Shown piece after piece: positions 43,586-51,356 of a stretch of 64,000 nucleotides of DNA. Each line of letters starts with the position of its first letter. Positions within the stretch are counted from its first letter, which is position 1. A model generated the notes under the pieces. It saw nothing but the letters and a program-made list of their open reading frames with translations. It was not told the DNA's origin and ran no database searches. The stretch comes from Prevotella multiformis DSM 16608. GTDB taxonomy: Bacteria; Bacteroidota; Bacteroidia; Bacteroidales; Bacteroidaceae. Location of the stretch: the NCBI RefSeq assembly GCF_000191065.1, contig NZ_GL872283.1, forward strand, positions 488,253 through 552,252, given 5' to 3'. A program made the position numbers and the translations under genes.

Positions 43586-44875
43586 ATGCTTGAGCCGAAT
43601 ATCAGAGAACAGATTATCGAGTTGATCCACCGGCAGGTCGTCCCTGCCGTGGGCTGTACGGAGCCGATGGCGGTGGCGTTGTGTGCCGCACGTGCCACAG
43701 AGCTGCTGGGAGAGAAACCGGAAAAAGTCAGCGTACTGCTTTCCGCCAACATCCTGAAGAACGCCATGGGAGTGGGCATCCCGGGCACAGGGATGATCGG
43801 GCTGCCTATCGCCATTGCCCTGGGTGTCCTGATCGGGAAGTCGGACTACCGGCTGGAGGTCATCAAGGATCTTACGCCGGAAAGTCTGGAAGCCGGAAAA
43901 CGGTTCATCGGTGAGGACCGGATTGACATCAAGCTGAAGGAAGGTATCACGGAGAAACTGTATATAGAAGTCTGCTGTGAAACCGCCGGGCACTGTGCGA
44001 CGGCCGTCATCAGCGGCAGCCATACGAACATTGTCTTCGAAGAGACCGACGGGAAAGTCCTGCTCGACAGACTGAAGCCGAGTGCGGCTGCTGCTGATAC
44101 TGCGCAGCTCTGTCTGGATCTCCGTACGGTATGGGAGTTTGCCACAACTGCTCCGGTGGAGGAAATAGACTTCATCCTGGAAGCCAAACGCTACAATCTC
44201 CGTGCAGCGGCGGAGGCATTGAAGGGAAATTACGGGCATTGCCTGGGGAAGATCATGGACCGTCCGCTGAGCCGTGGCATCTTCGGGAACAGCATCTATT
44301 CGCACATCATAGCCAAGACAGCTTCTGCCTGCGATGCCCGCATGGGCGGTGCCCTGATTCCTGTGATGAGCAACAGCGGTTCCGGCAACCAGGGTATCTG
44401 TGCCACCAATCCGGTAGCCGTTTTTGCCAAGGAGAACGAGAATACGCGGGAAGAACTCATCCGTGCGCTCGTCCTGAGTCACCTTACCGCCATCTACATC
44501 AAGCAGAGCCTCGGTGCGCTGTCGGCCCTCTGCGGCTGTGTGGTGGCAAGTATCGGTTCCAGCTGCGGCATCACCTATCTGATGGGAGGTGATTACGTGA
44601 ATGTCTGCCATTCGGTAAAGAATATGATAGCCAATCTTACCGGCATGATCTGCGACGGTGCCAAGCCCAGCTGTTCGCTGAAGATTTCGTCCGGTGTCTC
44701 CACGGCTATCCTTTCCGCCACCCTGTCCATGGAGGGCAAACACGTGACGGCAGCCGAGGGAATCATCGATGAAGATGTCGACAAGTCCATCCGCAATCTG
44801 ACCAGCATCGGTAAGGAAGCGATGTGCAACACCGATGATATGGTGCTGAATATCATGACGCATAAGTGCAATTGA
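43586..44875 (+). CDS. cyuA: L-cysteine desulfidase family protein (UPF0597)
   Basis: 429 aa. Family: UPF0597/YhaM (CyuA), iron-sulfur lyases related to serine dehydratase alpha that break L-cysteine to pyruvate, ammonia and sulfide. Characteristic blocks: VPAVGCTEPMAVALCAA with the conserved cysteine, MGVGIPGTGMIGLPIAIALG, and MSNSGSGNQGICATNPV. The later cysteines (ALCGCVVASIGSSCGITY and GMICDGAKPSCSLK) would hold the cluster. Cytoplasmic. Substrate is inferred from family; a closely related serine-lyase role is possible. Confidence 0.85.
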   Translation: MLEPNIREQIIELIHRQVVPAVGCTEPMAVALCAARATELLGEKPEKVSVLLSANILKNAMGVGIPGTGMIGLPIAIALGVLIGKSDYRLEVIKDLTPESLEAGKRFIGEDRIDIKLKEGITEKLYIEVCCETAGHCATAVISGSHTNIVFEETDGKVLLDRLKPSAAAADTAQLCLDLRTVWEFATTAPVEEIDFILEAKRYNLRAAAEALKGNYGHCLGKIMDRPLSRGIFGNSIYSHIIAKTASACDARMGGALIPVMSNSGSGNQGICATNPVAVFAKENENTREELIRALVLSHLTAIYIKQSLGALSALCGCVVASIGSSCGITYLMGGDYVNVCHSVKNMIANLTGMICDGAKPSCSLKISSGVSTAILSATLSMEGKHVTAAEGIIDEDVDKSIRNLTSIGKEAMCNTDDMVLNIMTHKCN

Positions 44876-44921
44876 GCAGGGTGCGCTGCGTCCCTGATTC
44901 CGCATCTCCTGTGATTCCCTC

Positions 44922-45009
44922 TTCACGGTAAGAAATGATTTCCTGTCGTGTTTTTCATGCTTGTCTTCATGGAAAGAAGATATTTCTTTCCATGAAGACA
45001 AGTCCTTTT
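44922..45009 (+). repeat. 22-bp array, delta type, copy F, containing a 19-bp perfect hairpin
   Basis: Units start at 44922, 44944, 44966 and 44988. Units 3 and 4 are reverse complements, making the perfect 19-bp stem 44960-44978 / 44984-45002 with a 5-nt loop and TCCTTTTT after it, which looks like a terminator for the preceding gene. Same words as copy E (TTCATGGAAAGAA). Confidence 0.75.
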
Positions 45010-45011
45010 TA

Positions 45012-45618
45012 GGGTTCTTCCGTTCAATGCGTGAATGCTTTTCGTATAGCTTGAACGGAAGAACCGAAGTGATTCATTCAACAAAACATGGCCAAGACTG
45101 TCAACTTGTCTATCCTGTTATCATCCTCCGATACAAAGACTTTTTCATTTTGATACGTGAAGACACTGATAATATTTTGAAAAACCATTACACAATTTCA
45201 GACAGATCATCTTCAGATATAAAAATACACGTGCAAAAAGTGGGTTTGTAACCAGCAGTCAATCAGTAGGTTATCAAGTCGTTCGTAAAAGGTGCTTGAT
45301 TGGACTTCAAAAGGGCGTTGGTAACACGCTAAGAGAGCACCTGTTGCAGGTCAATCAGGCATCTTTTAGAAGCCAGAAGACCATGTGCCAGCTTGTAGTG
45401 CATGAAAACAGTTTACAAACACCGGTGATATGGGAAAAAGTTGTCTGCGGAAGACGGAAAGAAATGCTGATGGACAGGCATCGTATCCATTTTCCTTTCC
45501 TGCACTTCATCCTGTAGTTTGTCCTCCTTTGTAAGACCATCTGGTTTTGAATGGTCATCCCCTGCAAGTATATAAGCCTTTATTCTATTTCTAATCTACG
45601 CATTTAACGGAAGAACCC
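45012..45618. mobile_element. 607-bp non-autonomous element with terminal inverted repeats
   Basis: The left end reads GGGTTCTTCCGTTCAATGCG and the right end, inverted, GGGTTCTTCCGTTAAATGCG (19 of 20 alike). A third, inverted copy of the end is at 45051-45065, forming a 15-bp hairpin with 45013-45027. There is no transposase and no clear target duplication. Inside, a 22-bp alpha-type array occupies 45254-45385. The ends recall ISL3-type tips, but that is tentative. Confidence 0.65.
45254..45385 (+). repeat. 22-bp array, alpha type, copy G
   Basis: Six consecutive 22-bp segments from 45254, 45276, 45298, 45320, 45342 and 45364. Words such as GATTGGACTTCAAAAGGGCG and GTCAATCAGGCATC match copy D at 18233-18342. 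It lies inside the 607-bp element. Confidence 0.75.
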
Positions 45619-45755
45619 TTTTCAGCCGTTTGTTTTTGTTTGTTGAGATGTGTCTCCGGTCTTTTAAAAGCGGATTCTGCATATTTCCCGGAGTGAAAGG
45701 ACCGAAAGGGAAAGTACTTTTGATGCCGGTGGGAGATCCTGTCATATTTGATGGA

Positions 45756-45794
45756 AATAAATAAAGCAGCCCTATCAGAGCTGCTTTATTTATT
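45756..45794 (-). terminator. Bidirectional hairpin downstream of radC
   Basis: AATAAATAAAGCAGC (45756-45770) and its exact complement at 45780-45794 enclose a 9-nt loop. The A/T-rich stem base gives a T-tract on either strand. It probably ends the glycosyltransferase-radC transcript. No gene is seen in 45619-45902. Confidence 0.7.
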
Positions 45795-45902
45795 ATCTGT
45801 ATGGATTATTTTCATGGTATGGGTCAAAGAAAAGAACATGCATCATCCCGTTTCTGAACACCCTTTATTAGGTATATTCTCTCCCTTACGCGCCCCCCAT
45901 GG

Positions 45903-46601
45903 TCATAGCTCCCCCTCTTCCCGATAGGAGAAGTAGCTGCCGTCAGCAAGTATCACATGGTCTGCAAAATGAATGTGGAGCACGCTGCATGCCTTTTGGA
46001 TGGATGTCGTCAGCTTGTCATCCTCCCGGCTCGGATTCGTGCTTCCGCTTGGATGATTATGGCAGAAGGCCAGTATGGTGGTGTTTTTCAGCAGTGCCTC
46101 TTTCATCATGAGCCGTATGTCTACCGGTGCCATCGTGAGTCCTCCGATGGAGATGCGCTTTGCCTCAATGAGGCGGAAGTTCTGTTTCATCATCAGCATC
46201 CAGCCCTCTTCAATGTCAAGATCCTGTATCTTCGTGTGCATGAACTGATACACCTTCTTGGCGTTGTCCAGCAGCGGAGCCTTCTCGGCAGCGGCATTCT
46301 GCCGCCTTTTCCCCAGTTCGCAGGCCGCAAGGAGGCTGATTGCCTTTGCCGGCCCGATCCCTTTGTAGGTCGTCAGGTCACGGATGGACAGTTTTCCCAG
46401 GGTGTTCAGATTGTTCTTACAGTCGTTGAGGATGCGTTTCATCAGGTCAACGGCACTCTCGTCCGCAGTACCCGAGCCGATCAGGATGGCAAGCAGTTCG
46501 GCATCGCTGAGCGCTGCCGCTCCCAGCCTTTCGAGCTTCTCACGCGGTCGGTCGGCTTCCGCCCAGTGGTTGATGGACAGCCGGTTGAGTTCCTCATTCA
46601 T
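45903..46601 (-). CDS. radC: RadC-family JAB/MPN domain protein
   Basis: 232 aa from MNEELNRLSINHWAEADRPR; an ATG further upstream lies inside the preceding gene and is rejected. The N-terminal HhH-like part contains LGAAALSDAELLAILIGSGT and YKGIGPAKAISLLAACELG. The C-terminal JAMM metal site is in ILAFCHNHPSGSTNPSREDD (H-x-H with the later S and D) and HFADHVILADGSYFSYRE. Despite the historical name, RadC is not shown to be needed for repair; a metalloprotease-like fold of unsettled role. Starts 25 bp after the glycosyltransferase stop. Confidence 0.94.
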   Translation of the reverse strand: MNEELNRLSINHWAEADRPREKLERLGAAALSDAELLAILIGSGTADESAVDLMKRILNDCKNNLNTLGKLSIRDLTTYKGIGPAKAISLLAACELGKRRQNAAAEKAPLLDNAKKVYQFMHTKIQDLDIEEGWMLMMKQNFRLIEAKRISIGGLTMAPVDIRLMMKEALLKNTTILAFCHNHPSGSTNPSREDDKLTTSIQKACSVLHIHFADHVILADGSYFSYREEGEL

Positions 46602-46626
46602 AATCCTGCATCCGTCTTGATGGACT

Positions 46627-47667
46627 CTATTTATAGAAGTTCTTGTTGTATGCAGAGAACTCGTCCTTACCGCATACGCAGCGTTTCCACCAGGCACTGA
46701 TGAATCCGCAGCCGTAGCCGGTGAGCTGGGTGAACGCCGCACGGATGCTGAGCAGTCCGATTTTCAGACTGTGGTTCTGACGGGCGGAATCGGTGCAGAT
46801 GACGGCACTGTACAGCAGCAGCGGTATCAGTCCTGTCAGGAGGAGACACCATCCTTCCGCTCTTGTACCGGGGAAGCACAGCAGGAGAATGCCCGTGAGG
46901 ACAAGCAGGCCGAGGAGAGCCGTCCCCACGGTGAACACCATCGGCAGGAGATGGACGAGCTTGAGCGATTCGGGGTATTTCCTGTAGAGGTTGATGCGGG
47001 CGATGCCGGAGTTGTAGACCTGCCGCCAGAACTTGCGGAAGTCGGTGCGCCGCTTGTGCCATACCCATGCTTCGGGAAACAGACGGCAGTGCTTGCCCGC
47101 CTTGAAGATGCGGATGGAGAAGTCGATGTCTTCGCCGAAGCGCATCTTGGAGAAACCGCCCAGTTCCTGATAGACATCACGGCGGATGCCCATGTTGAAC
47201 GAGCGGGGATAGAACTTGTCGAGCTTCTTCTTGCCGCCCCGGATGCCGCCGGTCGTGAAGAAGGAAGTCATGGAATAGGAGATGGCCTTCTGGGTATCGG
47301 TGAAGGAATCGTGCGCACGGTCGGAGCCTCCGAAGGCATCGGCCGGCTTACGGTCCAGCTCTTCGCTGACTGCACGAAGATACCCCCTCGGCAGTACGAC
47401 ATCAGAGTCGAGGATGAGCAGATAGTCTCCGCCGGCACGTTCTGCACCGTAGTTGCGGCTCTGTCCGGGGCCGGAGTTCTCTTTCTGGTAATAATGCAGG
47501 TCGAGCCTGTCCGCATACTTTCCGCAGACCTCCTTGCATGGAATCTGCGAGCCGTCTTCCACGATGACGACTTCAAAATCCTTTTCCTCCTGTCCGAGCA
47601 GGCTCTCCAACAGTTCGTCGACCTCCTCCGGCCGGTTGAATACAGGAATGATGATGCTGTACTTCAT
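46627..47667 (-). CDS. Family 2 glycosyltransferase with C-terminal membrane helices
   Basis: 346 aa. GT-A fold: YSIIIPVFNRPEEVDELLES at the start, GGDYLLILDSDVVLPRGYL with the metal-binding D-x-D (DSD), and FGEDIDFSIRIFKAGKHC as the acceptor/base region (ED). Two hydrophobic stretches near 240-300 (VFTVGTALLGLLVLTGILLL; WCLLLTGLIPLLLYSAVIC) anchor it to the inner membrane. It probably adds a sugar to an envelope glycan or glycolipid. Co-transcribed with radC. Donor and acceptor unknown. Confidence 0.88.
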   Translation of the reverse strand: MKYSIIIPVFNRPEEVDELLESLLGQEEKDFEVVIVEDGSQIPCKEVCGKYADRLDLHYYQKENSGPGQSRNYGAERAGGDYLLILDSDVVLPRGYLRAVSEELDRKPADAFGGSDRAHDSFTDTQKAISYSMTSFFTTGGIRGGKKKLDKFYPRSFNMGIRRDVYQELGGFSKMRFGEDIDFSIRIFKAGKHCRLFPEAWVWHKRRTDFRKFWRQVYNSGIARINLYRKYPESLKLVHLLPMVFTVGTALLGLLVLTGILLLCFPGTRAEGWCLLLTGLIPLLLYSAVICTDSARQNHSLKIGLLSIRAAFTQLTGYGCGFISAWWKRCVCGKDEFSAYNKNFYK

Positions 47668-47881
47668 AATAGGGCAAAGATGACACTTTGTTTGTAAATG
47701 ACAGGCAGACTGTCGGCTTCTATTCAGAGGACTCCCTCCTGATATGCTGTCCTCCGCCGGAGGCCGTACCCGGAAACTACTCCTCTCCGGCCTTGTTCCG
47801 TAAGGCCTCGCCGCAGACGGCGCACGTATGTCCGCTGCCTGGACGACCTGCGGGGAGAGCCGGCTTATCCTTTCTTTCCGG

Positions 47882-48571
47882 TCAGAAGGCGATGCGTTTC
47901 CTGACTTTTCCCTTGTAGGAATTGATGTCCAGGACGATGGAATCCTTCTCTTTCAGGTCCGCCAGGGGAATGCTTGCAAAGACGCGGGTGCTGTAGTACT
48001 CGGGGACACCATTCTGCTGATGGTACAGCTGCAGATAGAAGGTGCGGCCGCCGTCGGGCTGCCGGCGGACAGAATTGCAGACGATGCCCAATGACTGGAC
48101 GGCCCGTGCTCCGCTGCTCTGTCCTGTCTTCAGCTTCAGTCCGAGGTTCAGATACTTCCTGTTCCGGCTTACCCACGCACTCTCAAAGGTCACGGGATCG
48201 GCCGGTACCTGCGGAAGATCGATGGAGAGACGTATGTGCAGGACGGCGACCGGGCTGATGCCGACCGGTTCCGTCACACCCTTCTCCACCTTATTATAAT
48301 GCAGCAGTGCACGGTAAACGGTGTCTCCCTTTGTCGCCCACGGTGTTTTCAATGCCGGCTGCAGGGTCAGCTGTGCGCCGTCATCCGTACGTGCGGAGAT
48401 GAAGGCGGACGCACTGTTTGTCCTGGCCTCGACGAAATCGGTGTGGAGATAGGACAGGTCACTGTCCCCGGTCTTGTAAAAGTCATGGTCGCAGGCGGAG
48501 AGGATGAGTAACGACACGAGTGCCGTCACCATCGTCACGATGCCGTGAAATCTCTTGCTGAATCCGTCCAC
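47882..48571 (-). CDS. NigD-like lipoprotein
   Basis: 229 aa with signal peptide and lipobox ILSAC. An N-terminal OB-like part (DDGAQLTLQPALKTPWATKG, DTVYRALLHYNKVEK) and a C-terminal beta-sandwich (ESAWVSRNRKYLNLGLKLKT) fit the NigD family of Bacteroidetes, first named from a nim/bacteriocin-linked operon and of unknown molecular role. It starts 6 bp after the acyltransferase gene, so it is co-expressed with it. Confidence 0.78.
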   Translation of the reverse strand: MDGFSKRFHGIVTMVTALVSLLILSACDHDFYKTGDSDLSYLHTDFVEARTNSASAFISARTDDGAQLTLQPALKTPWATKGDTVYRALLHYNKVEKGVTEPVGISPVAVLHIRLSIDLPQVPADPVTFESAWVSRNRKYLNLGLKLKTGQSSGARAVQSLGIVCNSVRRQPDGGRTFYLQLYHQQNGVPEYYSTRVFASIPLADLKEKDSIVLDINSYKGKVRKRIAF

Positions 48572-48577
48572 GGGGCA

Positions 48578-49777
48578 TCACTTCTTGAAGGTAAGACGGT
48601 TCAGCAGCGATTTAAAACGCCCGTTCTCAGGCGATGCGGCGATGTAGTTCTTGGCAGGATAAGCATACTGTGTCAGCAGGCAGGTGCGCAGGAACTTGTC
48701 ATCACGGTTCTCAATGTCGATTTTCTCAATCTGCCCTTCAAGATAATGCTCGAAGTCCTGATAGTCTTCAGGCGTGTAATACTCCTCGTAGACACGTGTG
48801 TCCTGAATCATGTCCAGTGCCGCGTAATTGACCGGATAAAGCCTGTAGTTGCAGTGGATCTCGTGGTCGATGTGTGCGGCGATTTCGTCAAAGAGCTTGT
48901 TCTTCGGCTGTTCCCCGTCCACCGTGTCGAGCCATTCGTCGATGCAGGAGGCGCACTTGTAGAAGATATGTCCCTTGTATCCCTTGATGCCTACCAGCAT
49001 GCTCTCCATGTCGTCCTCGGCCGTCTTCTTCCAGAACGGAACGTCGCGCCGCAGCTGGTACTCGCGCGCCTTGAGGTAGTCGCATGGGTCGTATTCATAG
49101 GAGATGGCCAGCGGCACGATGTGCAGCTGCTTCAGCCTTTCGATGACCGTACCCTCGCCGCCCATCGCCATCATCTTCAGGATGGCCGGCTGGGTAAGGT
49201 CGTTGGAGTTCTTGGCGCGCCCCTGCCGCTGGGCGATCCATACGTTCTCCTTTTTCTCGGCGATGGCAAAGTGGATGTACTCTGACATGCGCTTGCTGGC
49301 ACGGAGCATCTCCACGGAATGGAGGGCACGCTCTACGGTGAAAGATTTGTTGATGCGTACCAGGTCGCGCACCCAGTCCTGCGAGAGGAGATTGTCTCCG
49401 ATGGCGATTTCGCAGGTGGTCGCAAAGCCCACGTCGAGGAGCAGCTTGTCGAGAAAGGCGGAATCGAGTACGATGTCACGGTGGTTGCTGACGAAGGTGT
49501 AGCGGTTCCGTGTGTTGATGTTCACCGCATCGATGCTGCACCCCAGGCTCAGCTTCGTGACGAGACGCTGGAGGAACGGATAGCAGAAAGCCTTCTGGAA
49601 GTCGAGGTTGGTCTTGCAGGCGTGCATCTTCTGCGCCAGCGCCTCCTTGGGTACATCAGGGTAGAGATACGCCAGCACCTGTTGGAACTGCTTGTCAGCA
49701 AGGATCCGGTCGTAGACAGCCGGCAACTCCTCCGGCTCGAACGGACGGATAGGGTCAAACTCTGATGGTATTTTCAT
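48578..49777 (-). CDS. PlsC-like acyltransferase
   Basis: 399 aa. Acyltransferase box FVSNHRDIVLDSAFLDKLL with the HxxxxD-type motif (NHRDIVLD), and IWIAQRQGRAKNSNDLT-like second block (VWIAQRQGRAKNSND) where PlsC proteins have the E-G-T/R region. There is no clear membrane helix, and it is longer than ordinary PlsC (about 240 aa), with a ~150-residue C-terminal extension. Likely moves an acyl chain onto glycerophosphate or another lipid. Lies between a DeoR regulator (29 bp upstream) and a NigD lipoprotein (6 bp downstream). Confidence 0.8.
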   Translation of the reverse strand: MKIPSEFDPIRPFEPEELPAVYDRILADKQFQQVLAYLYPDVPKEALAQKMHACKTNLDFQKAFCYPFLQRLVTKLSLGCSIDAVNINTRNRYTFVSNHRDIVLDSAFLDKLLLDVGFATTCEIAIGDNLLSQDWVRDLVRINKSFTVERALHSVEMLRASKRMSEYIHFAIAEKKENVWIAQRQGRAKNSNDLTQPAILKMMAMGGEGTVIERLKQLHIVPLAISYEYDPCDYLKAREYQLRRDVPFWKKTAEDDMESMLVGIKGYKGHIFYKCASCIDEWLDTVDGEQPKNKLFDEIAAHIDHEIHCNYRLYPVNYAALDMIQDTRVYEEYYTPEDYQDFEHYLEGQIEKIDIENRDDKFLRTCLLTQYAYPAKNYIAASPENGRFKSLLNRLTFKK

Positions 49778-49806
49778 AATCGTAAGTGAATTGGTATGTT
49801 TTCTGT

Positions 49807-50595
49807 TTATGTCCTTTGTTCTATGCCGGCCGACTTCGCAATGATGAGGTCTATCCCCGTTTCCTCTATCTTCTTCGCCACCGTCTGCGGTATTTTGGAG
49901 TCGGTGATGATGATGTCGACGTCTTCCAGCCTGCTGATCCTGGCAAAGCCCCGCCGGCCGAACTTGCTGGAGTCGGCCAGGACGACGGTCTTCTGTGCTG
50001 CCTGCATCATGACCCGGTTCAGTTCGGCTTCCCGCATGTCGGTGGTCGAGATGCCGAAGTCGAGGTCGATGCCGTCCACGCCGAGGAAGAGCTTGCTGAA
50101 CGAGCAGCCCTGTAAGATCTCCATGCTGTACTGTCCGACGACCGACACGCTGCTGTGTCTGACCATGCCTCCGAGCTGTATGATGTCGATGTTGTCGTTG
50201 GCGGTCAGCGTCATCGTGGCGCGCAGGGAGGCCGACACGACTGTCAGCCGTCCTGCCGGCTGTATGTTGCAGGCCAGCGCATGGATGGTTGTCCCGGAGG
50301 CGAGGATGATGGAATCGTCCTTTGTGAGCAGCTTGACGGCTTCAGCCCCGATAAGCTGTTTTTCTTCAGCGTTCAGTTTCTCCTTCTCGTTCACCGACCG
50401 GTTGTTGGTGAAGGGGTTGATGAGGATGGCCTTGCCGTGGCTCCGGTACAGCTTCCCTGCCCGCTCCAGTTCGGTCAGGTCTTTCCGGATCGTGACCAGC
50501 GACACATCCAGGGAAACCGCCAGGTCGGAGACCAGTATGGACTCCTGTGCCAGAAGCTGCTCGAGAATGGCGTTCTGTCTGTCTTCTTTTGTCAT
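49807..50595 (-). CDS. DeoR/GlpR-family transcriptional regulator
   Basis: 262 aa. N-terminal winged helix-turn-helix: MTKEDRQNAILEQLLAQES, then VSDLAVSLDVSLVTIRKDLT (recognition helix) and ERAGKLYRSHGKAIL, the DeoR signature. The C-terminal sugar-phosphate-binding DeoRC domain shows DSIILASGTTIHALA and FLGVDGIDLDFGIST. Such regulators usually repress sugar or nucleoside genes and sense a phosphorylated sugar. It heads the acyltransferase-NigD set and has its own promoter TATATTTG (minus, 50663-50670). Confidence 0.92.
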   Translation of the reverse strand: MTKEDRQNAILEQLLAQESILVSDLAVSLDVSLVTIRKDLTELERAGKLYRSHGKAILINPFTNNRSVNEKEKLNAEEKQLIGAEAVKLLTKDDSIILASGTTIHALACNIQPAGRLTVVSASLRATMTLTANDNIDIIQLGGMVRHSSVSVVGQYSMEILQGCSFSKLFLGVDGIDLDFGISTTDMREAELNRVMMQAAQKTVVLADSSKFGRRGFARISRLEDVDIIITDSKIPQTVAKKIEETGIDLIIAKSAGIEQRT

Positions 50596-50662
50596 GTCAA
50601 CATAGTTTTCCGGCAGCTTTCAGTAGAAATCCGTCTCGCTTTGCCGTTTAGAAGAGTTTGTA

Positions 50663-50670
50663 CAAATATA
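50663..50670 (-). promoter_or_regulatory. -7 element of the deoR-type gene (TATATTTG)
   Basis: Minus strand TATATTTGTAC, 67 bp before the start at 50595. The adjacent TTTGTACAAA is self-complementary and could be an operator half. Confidence 0.6.
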
Positions 50671-50835
50671 GCCAAAATAAACCGACAGGCAAGGCCGTTC
50701 ACGTCCGTTTAACAGAAGATTAACAGTTTCAGCTTCCGAACGGGACCGGACGGCAATCCGGCAGGGGCAGAAAGCCCGGGGACGATGGATTCAAGAAGCT
50801 TCGTCTGTCAGGAGCTTTAATGTTCTGCATACCTT

Positions 50836-50995
50836 GCTGTCTGTCAGGCATTTTCCGTATCAGGCGGTCTCCGCTTCTTACGATATGGACGAATGGAACG
50901 GGGCTGCCCTGCCGCTTCCCGACACCCCTCGTGCTGGTGGCAGGCACCCCTTGTGCTGGTGGCAGACACCCCTTGTGCTGAGGGCTCGCACGCAT
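50836..50995 (+). repeat. Dispersed intergenic element, beta type, copy 2
   Basis: Opening block TTGCTGTCTGTCAGGCATTT then TCCGTATCAGGCGG, followed by three perfect-length 22-bp units at 50923, 50945 and 50967 (core CACCCCTTGTGCTGGTGGC). Matches copies at 2991 and 56831. The region 50671-51267 is otherwise without a gene. Confidence 0.8.
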
Positions 50996-51267
50996 GTCCT
51001 GTCACAGTCCGTCTGCAGAATAAAGCAGGCTGGAGGCTGGCGCCTGGCGGTGAAGCAGGTCATAAGCGCAGAGATAAGGGAAGGAGAAAGGTGTCCCGGT
51101 TTTCATACATCGCATTGTATCCTGCTGTAAACAAGTTGTTTGCGGATCCTGCTGCTGTGTCTTGTTCTCTTCTCCGTTTGCTCTGCCGGGAACGTCCTCT
51201 GTTCGTTTTCATTTGGTTGGACATCCGATTTCGGCTTGTTCTCTGCCGGTAATTGGAAAAAATACTG

Positions 51268-51275
51268 TAATTTTG
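51268..51275 (+). promoter_or_regulatory. -7 element of the C10 protease gene (TAATTTTG)
   Basis: TAATTTTGCAGCC, 82 bp before the preferred start at 51357; a TTGG lies about 13 nt upstream rather than a clear TTTG. Confidence 0.65.
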
Positions 51276-51356
51276 CAGCCGGTTATTCAATAGGATTACA
51301 AACCTGATATGATACATTTATTATTTCGAGGGATTCAGGGCGGACACGGTCATCGT

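Noticed and set aside
45066..45251. Short coding frame inside the 607-bp element (...VYPVIILRYKDFFILI...)
   Set aside because: About 60 codons with no start, family or conserved context; treated as chance.
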